The position numbers and the translations under genes are program-made. This document shows, piece by piece, positions 8,599 to 16,705 of a stretch of 64,000 bases of DNA (its first letter is position 1; each line of letters begins with the position of its first letter). Below the pieces are notes generated by a model that had not been told where the DNA came from, made no database searches, and saw nothing but the letters and a program-made list of their open reading frames with translations. The stretch is from Burkholderia stabilis (GTDB lineage Bacteria; Pseudomonadota; Gammaproteobacteria; Burkholderiales; Burkholderiaceae), in the NCBI RefSeq assembly GCF_001742165.1, contig NZ_CP016443.1, positions 1,736,001-1,800,000 on the forward strand. The letters run 5' to 3'.

Positions 8599-9300
8599 AT
8601 GGACCACGCTCGTATCGAAGAAATCCGCAGCGGCCTGTTTCGCGCCACGACCTACATCGACAGGCTGAGGCTCGGCTTCAGCCAGTTCTTCGTCCGTTCG
8701 CCGAACGGTGAAGTCGTCTGCATCGAAACGGGCACCCGTTCCAATTTTCCGCAACTGAGCACGAGCCTCGCGACGGTCGGCATCGCGCCGTCGATGGTGA
8801 GCAGCGTGATCGTCCCGCATTTCGAAGTCGACGAGATGGGCGCGCTGCCCGACTTCCTCGCCGCCAACCCGGCGCTCGTCGCGTACGCGCATCCGATCTG
8901 CACGCACGGGCTGGCCGATATCTTCGGCGTGCGCGCGAAGCCGCTGAAGGACGGCGAGTTGACGACGATTTCCGGCATCGACATCGTGCCGATCTTCACG
9001 AAACACGTCCATCAATGGGATGCGCTGGTCGTGTACCTGCCGGCCTGCAAGGCGCTGCTGTCGTCGGACATCCTGATGCGCTTCGGCGACGAAGAAACCG
9101 ACGACCCGCTGCCGGCGATCCTCGATTCGATCAAACGTTCGGACTATCTGCCGTCGCTCGCGCACCTGGCGAGCGCGCTACGGCGTATCGAGGCGCTCGA
9201 CCTCGACATCATCCTGCCGATGCACGGCCCGGCCATCACGCACGACATCCCGCGCGTGCTGGCCGGTGCGATCGCGCATTGCGAAGCGGCCGCCGCGTAA
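8599..9300 (+). CDS. MBL-fold diiron oxygen-binding-type protein (stand-alone ODP domain)
   Basis: A 233-residue cytoplasmic protein of the metallo-beta-lactamase fold. Start 8599 is chosen for the AAGGA site at 8586-8590. In place of the hydrolase HxHxDH it has HFEVDE with His74, Glu76 and Asp78, followed by His138 (KHVHQWD), Asp157 (SSDILM) and His209 (PMHGP). That set matches the diiron ligands of flavodiiron proteins (HxExD, H, D, H). There is no flavodoxin domain, so it would need a separate electron donor. Related stand-alone ODP proteins are thought to sense or reduce O2 or NO. Family placement is by ligand pattern; the role is inferred. Confidence 0.8.
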   Translation: MDHARIEEIRSGLFRATTYIDRLRLGFSQFFVRSPNGEVVCIETGTRSNFPQLSTSLATVGIAPSMVSSVIVPHFEVDEMGALPDFLAANPALVAYAHPICTHGLADIFGVRAKPLKDGELTTISGIDIVPIFTKHVHQWDALVVYLPACKALLSSDILMRFGDEETDDPLPAILDSIKRSDYLPSLAHLASALRRIEALDLDIILPMHGPAITHDIPRVLAGAIAHCEAAAA

Positions 9301-9343
9301 CGCACGCAGGCGGCGACACAAGCGGTGGTATGACGGATGCTGG

Positions 9344-9574
9344 TCAGGCGCCGGTGACGACGAACTCTTCGGCCGCCTTGCGCTGGACCGCGGCCATCAC
9401 CGCCAACTCGCGCTTGCTGCGCGTGTCGCCGGACACGACGCCCGTCGCGTGCTTCGCCTTCGCGCCCAGCGGGAAAAACACGAACGACGCGCCGGCCGGG
9501 GCCGCCGGCTCGGCGCGCAAGCGTTTGTTGAGAATCTTCAGGTATTTCTTCTTCGAGACTTCTTTAGCAGCCAT
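9344..9574 (-). CDS. Small basic hypothetical protein
   Basis: A 76-residue protein starting at 9574 behind a GGAGGG ribosome site. The N-terminal third is Lys/Arg-rich (KEVSKKKYLKILNKRLR), followed by a short Ala/Pro stretch, FVFFPLGAKA and a helical C-terminus. No signal peptide or known motif. It is convergent with the MBL-fold gene (43 bp apart) and divergent from the first YCII gene. I do not recognise a function; the basic N-terminus would allow nucleic-acid or ribosome contact, which is speculation. Confidence 0.65.
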   Translation of the reverse strand: MAAKEVSKKKYLKILNKRLRAEPAAPAGASFVFFPLGAKAKHATGVVSGDTRSKRELAVMAAVQRKAAEEFVVTGA

Positions 9575-9778
9575 GGCACCCTCCGCGTGAACGTGGTGAG
9601 TCAGCATACCAGCTTTGGAGACAAGGCCGGCCAGCGTGCCCGCCGCCCGCGCGACGGCGCTTTTTTTCGTGCCGATGTCGAATTCGCCGCACGTCGCGCG
9701 TCGTACCATCGCAAGCACCGGCCGGTTTTCACGCGACGCCGGCGCACATTCCACTTTCCCGACTCAGGAGCAACAACA

Positions 9779-10225
9779 ATGCGCGTCATGGTAATCGTCA
9801 AGGCGACCGCCGATTCCGAAGCCGGCAAGATGCCCGACACCGAACTGCTGACCGCGATGGGCCAGTACAACGAAGCGCTCGTGAAAGCGGGCGTGATGCT
9901 CGCCGGCGAAGGACTGCACCCGAGTACCCGAGGCAAGCGCGTGCGTTTCGCCGGCAAGGACCGGACCGTGACCGACGGCCCGTTCGCCGAAACCAAGGAA
10001 CTCATCGCCGGCTTCTGGCTGTGGCAGGTGAATTCGCTGGACGAAGCCGTCGAATGGGTGAAGCGCTGCCCGAACCCGATGCTCGGCGAATCGGAGATCG
10101 AGATCCGCCAGGTGTTTTCTCCCGAGGATTTCGGCGCTGAACTGACACCCGAGCTGCAGGAACAGGAAGCGCAATTGCGCGCGCAACTCGGCGACGGCCC
10201 AAAGAACCCGCCTGCAGGGAACTGA
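9779..10225 (+). CDS. YCII-related (DGPF) domain protein, copy 1
   Basis: A 148-residue protein with the YCII/DGPF fold: an N-terminal beta-strand MRVMVIVKA, the hallmark TVTDGPFAETKE, then GFWLWQV and VEWVKRCPNP, ending in EIEIRQVF plus an acidic helical tail. An AGGAG site lies at 9763-9767. DGPF proteins are ferredoxin-like dimers often linked to ECF sigma factors or stress metabolism; no sigma gene is seen here. A second copy follows at 10446. Function of this copy unknown. Confidence 0.85.
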   Translation: MRVMVIVKATADSEAGKMPDTELLTAMGQYNEALVKAGVMLAGEGLHPSTRGKRVRFAGKDRTVTDGPFAETKELIAGFWLWQVNSLDEAVEWVKRCPNPMLGESEIEIRQVFSPEDFGAELTPELQEQEAQLRAQLGDGPKNPPAGN

Positions 10226-10243
10226 CCGGCCATCACGTCAAAC

Positions 10244-10267
10244 CGGGCCGCCCGACACGGCGGCCCG
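10244..10267 (+). terminator. 9-bp hairpin after YCII copy 1
   Basis: CGGGCCGCC (10244-10252) pairs perfectly with GGCGGCCCG (10259-10267) around a 6-base loop, 18 bases past the stop of the first YCII gene. No U-run follows, so it may be a transcript-end stabiliser more than a terminator. Confidence 0.5.
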
Positions 10268-10445
10268 CCCGCAACACCGCATGTCGATCGACCGCCCGTC
10301 ACGCGCAGCAACTGCTGCACCGCCGCACCCGATCTTTTTTGCGCCCGCCGTCGAATTCCCCGATCGCCGCCCGTCGTAGTGTCGTAAGCCCCGTTCGCCG
10401 ACAGCCCGACGAACACCCCACTACCCGGATTCAAGGAGAGACGAA

Positions 10446-10877
10446 ATGCGCGTCATGGTAATCGTCAAGGCGACCGCCGATTCCGAAGCCGATCGGATGC
10501 CCGACACCGAACTGCTGGCCGCGATGGGCCGCTTCAACGAAGAACTGGCGAGCGCCGGCATCCTGCTCGCCGCCGATGGATTGCGCGCGAGCAGCTACGG
10601 CAAGCGCGTGCACTTTTCCTGCAAGAACCGCACCGTCACCGACGGCCCGTTCGCCAAAACCACGGAGCTCGTCGCGGGCTACTGGCTGTGGCAGGTGAAA
10701 TCGATCGAAGAAGCCGTCGAATGGGTCAAGCGCTGCCCGAATCCGATGCCCGGCGACTCCGACATCGAGATCCGCCCGCTGTTCGAGCTCGAGGATTTCG
10801 GCGAAGAATTCACGCCGGCGCTGCAGGAGCAGGAAACGCGCATCCAGGCGGAAATCGACGCCCGGCAGAAACCCTGA
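10446..10877 (+). CDS. YCII-related (DGPF) domain protein, copy 2
   Basis: A 143-residue paralog of the 9779 gene with the same layout: MRVMVIVKA, TVTDGPFAKTTE, GYWLWQV and VEWVKRCPNP. The first 46 bases of the two genes are identical, while later codons differ, most strongly in the C-terminal tail (here ending in ARQKP). AAGGAGAG lies 8 bases upstream of ATG 10446. It has its own leader of about 220 bases after a hairpin, so it may be transcribed separately. Confidence 0.85.
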   Translation: MRVMVIVKATADSEADRMPDTELLAAMGRFNEELASAGILLAADGLRASSYGKRVHFSCKNRTVTDGPFAKTTELVAGYWLWQVKSIEEAVEWVKRCPNPMPGDSDIEIRPLFELEDFGEEFTPALQEQETRIQAEIDARQKP

Positions 10878-11098
10878 CCGGCGAGCGCGGGCGATCGGCG
10901 CGACGGTGTCGTCGATGGGTTTTCTCGCCGCGAACGCGATCCGCCTGAAGGCGCAGAGCCGGGCCGGAGCGCGCAACTCGCGCGCGACGGCGGCCCGGCG
11001 CTGGAGCGCCAGGCGCGGGCGAGCGAGATCGTCAGGGACCAGCCGATCGAGGCGCTCGCCAACTCGCGCCATGCCGGCAACACCCGACATGCCTGTTG

Positions 11099-11145
11099 AC
11101 TCGCCCTTGGCGAGTAACGTATCGTTTTGACACGTTACTCGCCAA
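11099..11145 (+). promoter_or_regulatory. Operator-like inverted repeat with a third half-site
   Basis: TTGGCGAGTAACGT (11107-11120) and its perfect complement ACGTTACTCGCCAA (11132-11145) are separated by 11 bases. A third half-site, ACTCGCC (11099-11105), overlaps the left part as ACTCGCC-CTT-GGCGAGT. TTGACA (11127-11132) lies between the arms and TTGACT (11096-11101) at the left edge, so the repeats overlap likely -35 elements. It ends 12 bases before ATG 11158. There is no U-tract on either strand, which favours a protein-binding operator over a terminator. Confidence 0.65.
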
Positions 11146-11157
11146 AACCCGTCCGTC

Positions 11158-11964
11158 ATGCATTCCCGTTTCGACCGTTTCCGCGCAACCACGCTCGGCG
11201 CCCAGCTCGAAGCGCTGATCGCGCAACCCGAGCGCTACATCGAATTCGCAGCGTTGTCGCGCGTCGGTGTCGCCGCGATCGGTGCGATCCAGCACGAAAT
11301 CGCACGCAAATTCCCCGAAATCGAAGCCGACACGACGGCCCGCCAGTTCTGCGGCGCGATGGTCGCGGAGATCATGCGCCGCCACGGCCACGACGTCGTG
11401 CAGGCGCGCGGGCGCGTCGGCGGCGCGCTGTTCAGCTATGGCGCCGTGTTCAGCGCGTATCCGCAGCCGCTGCCGTTCGCGGACGTCGTCGCCGCGCTGG
11501 CCCGCATGCCCGACCGGCTCGCCGCGTATATCGCGCACGTGCCGGCCGCGCTGCGCACGCGCCGCCCGGCCGGCACCGGCTTCTCGCTCGTCGAGCATGC
11601 GTGCCACCTGCGCGATCTCGATACGGTGTTCGCCGAACGCATCGACGCCGTGCGCACGATCGAACTGCCCGTGATCGCGTCCGTCGACGGCACCGCGCTC
11701 GCCGCGCAACGTGACTACCTCGCCCAGCCGCTCGACCCCGCACTCGCGGGCTTCCGCACGGGGCGCGCCGCGCTGTGCGCAACGGCCGCCACGCTGCAGC
11801 CGCCGCAACTCGCGCGCTGCGGGCTGCGCGACGGCATCCGCCGCATGTCGCTCGACGAACTCGTGCGCGAGCTGCTCGATCACGACCGCACGCACGTGCT
11901 CGAACTCGACGAACTCGTCGCCGAACTCGCGTTGCCGCCCCTTCCTTCCGTGCCCGCCGAATGA
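11158..11964 (+). CDS. DinB-superfamily protein
   Basis: A 268-residue protein with the four-helix DinB/YfiT-type fold. Candidate metal-binding residues are His147 and His150 in EHACHLRDLD and the C-terminal LDHDRTHVLEL motif. The first 130 residues are an extra helical N-terminal domain. Family members often act as thiol-dependent transferases or hydrolases. It overlaps the next gene by 4 bases (ATGA), so the two are co-translated. It lies 12 bases after the strong inverted repeat at 11099-11145, which probably controls the pair. Confidence 0.7.
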   Translation: MHSRFDRFRATTLGAQLEALIAQPERYIEFAALSRVGVAAIGAIQHEIARKFPEIEADTTARQFCGAMVAEIMRRHGHDVVQARGRVGGALFSYGAVFSAYPQPLPFADVVAALARMPDRLAAYIAHVPAALRTRRPAGTGFSLVEHACHLRDLDTVFAERIDAVRTIELPVIASVDGTALAAQRDYLAQPLDPALAGFRTGRAALCATAATLQPPQLARCGLRDGIRRMSLDELVRELLDHDRTHVLELDELVAELALPPLPSVPAE

Positions 11965-12707
11965 CCCAGCCCACGCCCGTCGTCTTCATTCACGGTTTCA
12001 TCGGCACGTTCGACGTGCGCGAATGGAACGGTCCTTATCTCGCCCCCGACCTGCTCGGCTACGGCGCACATCGCGCGGCGCCGTTCGACACCATCACGCT
12101 CGCCGCGCAGGTCGAGCATGTCCGGTACGCGGTCGACGCGCACTTCGGCGCGCAGCCTGTCGATGTCGTCGGCCACTCGGTCGGCGGCGCGATCGCGATG
12201 CTGTTCGCCCATGCGCATCCGGAACGCGTGCGGCGGATCGTCAACGTCGAAGGCAACTTCACGCTCGACGATGCGTTCTGGTCGGCGTCGGTCGGCCGCA
12301 TGACGCCTGGTGAGGCCGATGCGATGCTCGACGGCCTGCGCGCCGATCCGCACGGCTGGCTGCGCGGCGCAATCGACGATCCGTCGCCGCGCATGCTCGA
12401 CGACGCCCGCCGCTGGCTCATGCACCAGCCCGCATCGACGCTGCGCGCAATGGGCCGCTCGGTCGTCGCGACGACCGGCGAGCCCGGCTACCTCGCCGCG
12501 CTCGCACAGGTGTTCGCGCGTCACGCGGTCCGGCTCGTCGCCGGCGAACGCTCGCGCGCGGGCTGGCATGTGCCGGGCTGGGCGCTCGCGCGCTGCGCCG
12601 GCTTCGACACGATAGAACGCTGTGGGCACCTGGTGCCGGCCGAGCGGCCCGATGCGTTTCGCGAGACGGTCGAGCGCTGGCTGGCAACCGGGCCGACCCG
12701 CGCCTGA
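11961..12707 (+). CDS. Alpha/beta hydrolase
   Basis: A 248-residue alpha/beta hydrolase without a signal peptide. The oxyanion strand is VVFIHGFIGTF (residues 7-17), the nucleophile elbow GHSVGG has Ser73, and the catalytic His is in RCGHLVPAERP near the C-terminus. The start overlaps the DinB stop by four bases, implying translational coupling and a shared pathway. The substrate is not evident; esterase, lactonase or C-C hydrolase activities are all possible for this fold. Confidence 0.8.
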   Translation: MTQPTPVVFIHGFIGTFDVREWNGPYLAPDLLGYGAHRAAPFDTITLAAQVEHVRYAVDAHFGAQPVDVVGHSVGGAIAMLFAHAHPERVRRIVNVEGNFTLDDAFWSASVGRMTPGEADAMLDGLRADPHGWLRGAIDDPSPRMLDDARRWLMHQPASTLRAMGRSVVATTGEPGYLAALAQVFARHAVRLVAGERSRAGWHVPGWALARCAGFDTIERCGHLVPAERPDAFRETVERWLATGPTRA

Positions 12708-12748
12708 CAGCCCGTAGGGTTCGCCGAAATATGGCTGAAAGGCGCGGT

Positions 12749-12757
12749 TGCTAGAGT
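12749..12757 (+). promoter_or_regulatory. Candidate extended -10 for esterase gene
   Basis: TGC-TAGAGT (12749-12757) resembles an extended -10 element 49 bases before ATG 12806. No clear -35. Confidence 0.35.
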
Positions 12758-12805
12758 CGGCGGAACAGGGTTTTCCCGGCGCTCGCCGCCGGACGGGGTC
12801 GACAC

Positions 12806-13696
12806 ATGCGAGGATCGATGTACCTGGCACGCGCCTTCTGGCTGCTTCTGCTGCTGGCCATCTCGGGCCCTGCGCTCGCGTTCCATGCACGGATCGTCGC
12901 GATTCCCAGCGTCGCGATGCGCGAGACGCTGAAGGCGACCGTGGTGCTGCCCGACGACTACGCGCGCGGCAACAAGGCCGGCGAACGCTATCCGGTCGTG
13001 TATCTGCTGCACGGCTCGGGCGGCGACCACACCGACTGGACGACGAACACGCACATCGCGGCGCTGGCCGACCGCTATCGCGTGATCCTGGTGATGCCCG
13101 ACGGCGGCCACGAAAGCTGGTACATCGACAGCCCGTTCGATTCAGGCAGCCGCTACGAAACCTTCGTCGGCGACGAAGTCGTGTCCTATGTCGACCTGCA
13201 CTTCCGCACCATCGCGGCCCAGCGCGCCCGCGCGATCACCGGGCTCAGCATGGGCGGCTTCGGCGCACTGCGCATCGCGCTCGACCGGCCCGACACGTTC
13301 GGCGCGGTCGGCAGCATCAGCGGCGCGGTCGATCCGCGCTGCTGCGAGGACGAGCCGGGCATCGACCACGTGTTCGGCGACCCGGGCCGCCATCCGTCGT
13401 TCTGGAATCGCAACGTGATCGTCGAAAGCGCGCGCGCATTCGTGCGCGCCCATCTCGACCTGACGATCGATTGCGGCCGCGACGATGCGTTCGTCGGCTC
13501 GAACCGCACGCTGCACGAACGGCTCGTCGAACTCGGCGTGCCGCACGACTACGCGGAGCGGCCGGGCGGCCATACGTGGGATTACTGGGCGAATGCGATC
13601 CGCTACCAGATGCGGTTCTTCTCGGCATCGTTCCAGCACAGCGGCTACGCGTACCGTCCCGCGAATCCTGCGCCCGGCATGACGCGCGCGGGCTGA
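12806..13696 (+). CDS. Secreted esterase (esterase D/putative esterase family)
   Basis: A 296-residue protein with a signal peptide (hydrophobic residues 8-20, cleavage likely after ALA at 25). The esterase fold shows PVVYLLHGSGG (63-73), nucleophile motif GLSMGG with Ser148, the acid in DCGRDDAF and the catalytic His in GGHTWDYW. This arrangement is that of the esterase D/tributyrin esterase/feruloyl esterase family, which acts on short acyl esters. It would act in the periplasm or outside the cell. It appears monocistronic. The exact substrate is open. Confidence 0.8.
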   Translation: MRGSMYLARAFWLLLLLAISGPALAFHARIVAIPSVAMRETLKATVVLPDDYARGNKAGERYPVVYLLHGSGGDHTDWTTNTHIAALADRYRVILVMPDGGHESWYIDSPFDSGSRYETFVGDEVVSYVDLHFRTIAAQRARAITGLSMGGFGALRIALDRPDTFGAVGSISGAVDPRCCEDEPGIDHVFGDPGRHPSFWNRNVIVESARAFVRAHLDLTIDCGRDDAFVGSNRTLHERLVELGVPHDYAERPGGHTWDYWANAIRYQMRFFSASFQHSGYAYRPANPAPGMTRAG

Positions 13697-13782
13697 CGCG
13701 CGCCGCCGCCGCGCGTCACGACGCGGCGGTCCCGGTGAACCCGGTGGTACGATGCGCTGGCACCGACCACCCGACACCTTCC

Positions 13783-14673
13783 ATGCCGCGCGACAACTTT
13801 GCGGACCTGCTCGCCTTCATCGCCGTCGCGCGCGAGCGCAACTTCACGCGCGCGGCCGCCCGGCTCGGCGTCTCGCAATCCGCGCTCAGCCATACGATCC
13901 GCTCGCTCGAAACGCGCCTCGGCGTACGGCTGCTCACGCGCACGACGCGCAGCGTATCGCCGACCGAAGCCGGCGAGCGCGTGCTGCGCAACCTCGCGCC
14001 GCGCTTCGACGAAATAGAGGCCGAACTGTCGGCGCTCGCGGAACTGCGCGACAAGCCGGCCGGCACCGTGCGCATCAACGCGACCGATTATGTGATCCGC
14101 ACGCTGCTGTGGCCGAAGCTGTCGCCGGTGCTGCGCGACTATCCCGACCTGAAGGTCGAGTTCGTAACCGACTACGGGCTGTCCGACATCGTCGCGGAGC
14201 GCTTCGACATCGGCGTCCGGCTCGGTGACCAGGTCGCGAAGGACATGATCGCCGTGCGCATCTCGCCCGACCTGAAGATGGCGATCGTCGGCGCGCCCGC
14301 CTATTTCGCGGAACGCGGGCGCCCCGCGTCGCCGCAGGATCTCGTCGCGCACGACTGCATCAACCTGCGCCTGCCGACGCACGGCGCGCTGTACGCGTGG
14401 GAACTCGCGCGCGGCGACGACACGCTGCAAGTGCGCGTCGAAGGGCAGGTCACGTTCAACGGCACGTACGAAATGCTCGACGCGGCGCTCGCGGGCTACG
14501 GGCTCGCGTACGTGCCCGCCGACCTTGCGGCGCCGCATGTCGCTGCCGGCCGCCTCGACAGCGTGCTCGACGACTGGTGCCCGACGTTTCCCGGCCATCA
14601 CCTGTATTACGCGAGCCGGCGGCAGTCGTCGCGCGCGCTCGCGCTGATCGTCGACGCGCTGCGCTGCCCGTGA
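13783..14673 (+). CDS. LysR-type transcriptional regulator
   Basis: A 296-residue LysR protein. The winged HTH occupies residues 4-62 (FIAVARERNFTRAAARLGVS then QSALSHTIRSLE) and is followed by a linker helix and an effector domain starting near GTVRINATDYV. It is closest in style to the regulators that control oxidoreductase and CMD genes. It lies upstream of and in the same direction as a CMD-aldo/keto reductase pair, and a 14-base direct repeat in the gap after it is a plausible binding site. Effector unknown. Confidence 0.85.
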   Translation: MPRDNFADLLAFIAVARERNFTRAAARLGVSQSALSHTIRSLETRLGVRLLTRTTRSVSPTEAGERVLRNLAPRFDEIEAELSALAELRDKPAGTVRINATDYVIRTLLWPKLSPVLRDYPDLKVEFVTDYGLSDIVAERFDIGVRLGDQVAKDMIAVRISPDLKMAIVGAPAYFAERGRPASPQDLVAHDCINLRLPTHGALYAWELARGDDTLQVRVEGQVTFNGTYEMLDAALAGYGLAYVPADLAAPHVAAGRLDSVLDDWCPTFPGHHLYYASRRQSSRALALIVDALRCP

Positions 14674-14692
14674 GCCGCGATTCATGAGCCAG

Positions 14693-14737
14693 ATCGATAA
14701 GTGCATGCGAATGATCGGGGATTATCGATAAGCGCAT
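14693..14737 (+). promoter_or_regulatory. 14-base direct repeat, likely LysR-type operator
   Basis: ATCGATAAGTGCAT (14693-14706) and ATCGATAAGCGCAT (14724-14737) are spaced 31 bases apart, about three helical turns. The second copy includes the palindrome TTATCGATAA. It lies between the LysR stop and the CMD gene start at 14783, where an activator would bind. Confidence 0.5.
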
Positions 14738-14782
14738 CGATCGCTACCATCGTCGATGTCCCAACGTCACCCGGAGCCCTTG

Positions 14783-15109
14783 ATGTCCGAACCGACTTCC
14801 GCCGCACGCAAGGCATTCGGCGCGATCGCGCCCGCCCTCGCCGACTACACCGACAACGTGCTGTTCGGCGACGTCTGGCAACGCGCCGGCCTGTCGCCGC
14901 GCGATCGCAGCCTCGTCACGGTCGCGAGCCTCGTGTCGCTGTATCGCGTGAACGAACTGCCGTTCCACCTGAAGAAAGCGCTCGACAACGGCCTCACGCG
15001 CGACGAGCTGATCGAAGCGATCACGCATCTCGCGTTCTACTCGGGCTGGCCGACCGCGAGCTCGGCGCTGCCGATCGCGCAGCGCGTCTTCGACGAAGCC
15101 GGCGTATAA
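14783..15109 (+). CDS. Carboxymuconolactone decarboxylase-family protein
   Basis: A 108-residue all-helical CMD-domain protein. The core SPRDRSLVTVASLVSL followed by ELPFHLKKALDNGLTRDELIEAI and HLAFYSGWP matches the CMD family. The CxxC of the AhpD peroxidase subgroup is absent, so AhpD-like disulfide chemistry is unlikely. I prefer start 14783 (GGAG at 14772-14775) over 14756. The LysR-CMD-aldo/keto reductase order is common in proteobacteria and suggests detoxification of a carbonyl or quinone compound. The reaction is not known. Confidence 0.8.
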   Translation: MSEPTSAARKAFGAIAPALADYTDNVLFGDVWQRAGLSPRDRSLVTVASLVSLYRVNELPFHLKKALDNGLTRDELIEAITHLAFYSGWPTASSALPIAQRVFDEAGV

Positions 15110-15162
15110 GCGCCGCGCGCCTTCCCTCAACCGGCGGGCCTGCGCCCGCATGGAGCATTCAC

Positions 15163-16170
15163 ATGGATCACCGCTATCTCGGGCGCAGCGCGCTCAAGGT
15201 ATCGCCGCTGTGCCTCGGTGCAATGATGTTCGGCGGCGAAACCGACGAAGCGACGTCGGCGCGCATCATCGACAAGGCGTTCGACCAGGGCGTCAATTTC
15301 ATCGACACGGCCGACGTCTATCACGCCGGCCGCTCGGAATCGATCGTCGGCCGCGCGATCGCGCCGCGTCGCGACAGCTGGGTCGTCGCGACGAAGTTCG
15401 GCTATCCGGCGGGACCGGACGCCGGGCCGAACCGTCAGGGCCAGTCGCGCAAATGGATCTTCGAATCGGTCGACGCGAGCCTGAAGCGGCTCGGCACCGA
15501 CTACATCGACATTCTCTATTTCCATCGCGCGTTGACCGACGCGCCGCTCGACGAAAGCGTGCGCGCGGTGGCCGACCTGATCCGGCAAGGCAAGGTGCGC
15601 TACTTCGGGCTGTCGAACTTCAAGGGCTGGCGCATCGCCGAGATCGTGCGGCTCGCGGATCAGCTCGGCATCGATCGTCCTGTCGCGAGCGAACCGCTGT
15701 ACAACCTCGTCGATCGCTCGGCCGAGGTCGAACAGTTGCCGGCCGCCGCGCATTACGGGATCGGCGTCGTGCCGTACAGCCCGCTCGCGCGCGGCGTGCT
15801 GACCGGCAAATACGCGGTGGATGCGCAACCGCCCGCCGATTCGCGCGCGGGCCGCGGCGACCGGCGCATCCAGCAAACGGAATGGCGGCCCGAATCGTTG
15901 CACATCGCGCAGCAAGTCGCCGCGCACGCGGCCGCGCGCGGCACGACGTCGGTCGCATTCGCACTCGCGTGGGTCATGAAGAACCGCATCGTCAGCTCGA
16001 CGATCGCGGGGCCGCGCACCGAAGCGCACTGGGACAGCTACATCGATGCGCTGACGCTCGAGCTCGGCCCCGACGACGAACGTTTCGTCGATTCGCTCGT
16101 GCCGCCCGGACACGCGTCGACGCACGGCTATACCGATCCCGGTTATCCGGTCGAAGGCCGCAAGGTCTGA
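15163..16170 (+). CDS. Aldo/keto reductase
   Basis: A 335-residue NADPH-dependent aldo/keto reductase with a TIM-barrel fold. The catalytic tetrad is visible: Asp48 and Tyr53 (FIDTADVY), Lys78 (ATKFG) and His121 (LYFHR). The C-terminal coenzyme loop includes IAGPRTEAH. It lies 53 bases after the CMD gene and is probably in the same transcript. It reduces aldehydes or ketones to alcohols in the cytoplasm; the physiological substrate is not indicated. Confidence 0.88.
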   Translation: MDHRYLGRSALKVSPLCLGAMMFGGETDEATSARIIDKAFDQGVNFIDTADVYHAGRSESIVGRAIAPRRDSWVVATKFGYPAGPDAGPNRQGQSRKWIFESVDASLKRLGTDYIDILYFHRALTDAPLDESVRAVADLIRQGKVRYFGLSNFKGWRIAEIVRLADQLGIDRPVASEPLYNLVDRSAEVEQLPAAAHYGIGVVPYSPLARGVLTGKYAVDAQPPADSRAGRGDRRIQQTEWRPESLHIAQQVAAHAAARGTTSVAFALAWVMKNRIVSSTIAGPRTEAHWDSYIDALTLELGPDDERFVDSLVPPGHASTHGYTDPGYPVEGRKV

Positions 16171-16197
16171 AGCGTGGACGGATTGAACGACTGACAT

Positions 16198-16216
16198 GCC
16201 GGGCAACGCGCCCGGC
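16198..16216 (+). terminator. Hairpin ending the aldo/keto reductase gene
   Basis: GCCGGGC (16198-16204) pairs with GCCCGGC (16210-16216) around AACGC, 27 bases past the stop. The following AAGATGAAG is not U-rich. Confidence 0.45.
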
Positions 16217-16222
16217 AAGATG

Positions 16223-16246
16223 AAGAAAGCGCGTCGCTCGACGCGC
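16223..16246 (-). terminator. Minus-strand terminator-like hairpin
   Basis: GCGCGTC (16229-16235) pairs with GACGCGC (16240-16246) around GCTC. Read on the minus strand the stem is followed by TTTCTTC, so it could terminate the 16268-16498 gene. Confidence 0.5.
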
Positions 16247-16267
16247 GAAACAATCGCTGCGGCGGAA

Positions 16268-16498
16268 TCAGTTGCCGTGCGCCGATTCGGTGCTCACGAT
16301 GCGGTCGAAGAATTCCTGCGCACGCGCCAGCTCGTCGAGCGCGCGATCGAGACGCGACATCGCGCGTGCGTATTCGGCCGACGATACATCGTCGTCGCCT
16401 TCGCCGCGCACGGCGCGAAAGGCCTGATCGACGTTGCGCGTCGCTTCGACGAAGCGCTGTGCGGCCCGGGCTTCCCGCGAACAGATGTGGGTCGACAT
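16268..16498 (-). CDS. Small helical hypothetical protein
   Basis: A 76-residue protein starting at 16498 behind a GGGAGGAG ribosome site; codons further upstream look non-coding. The sequence is almost entirely predicted helix with regularly spaced hydrophobics (FVEATRNVDQAFRAV, SRLDRALDELARAQEFFDRI), so a two-helix hairpin or coiled-coil dimer is likely. It has no signal peptide and one Cys. It is convergent with the aldo/keto reductase gene. Function not recognised. Confidence 0.65.
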   Translation of the reverse strand: MSTHICSREARAAQRFVEATRNVDQAFRAVRGEGDDDVSSAEYARAMSRLDRALDELARAQEFFDRIVSTESAHGN

Positions 16499-16705
16499 CG
16501 ACACTCCTCCCTCAGGATTGCAGTGTGAAGCAAGCCGACGCTCAGTGTGCGTGGTGCGCATGTCGGCGGCGTGAACCACGCCCCATCGATCGTCGACGCA
16601 TCGGCCGCCGCGCAGCGCGCTTCATGCCGATTGTCCCTCTGCGCCCGCCGATCCGCTACGGCGAGATTGCAACAAATTCTTGCGCGCGATGCGCGCCCGC
16701 TGCCG

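Noticed and set aside
11107-11145. Inverted repeat as a rho-independent terminator
   Set aside because: No U-run on either strand, an 11-base spacer, and location directly before a start codon favour an operator.
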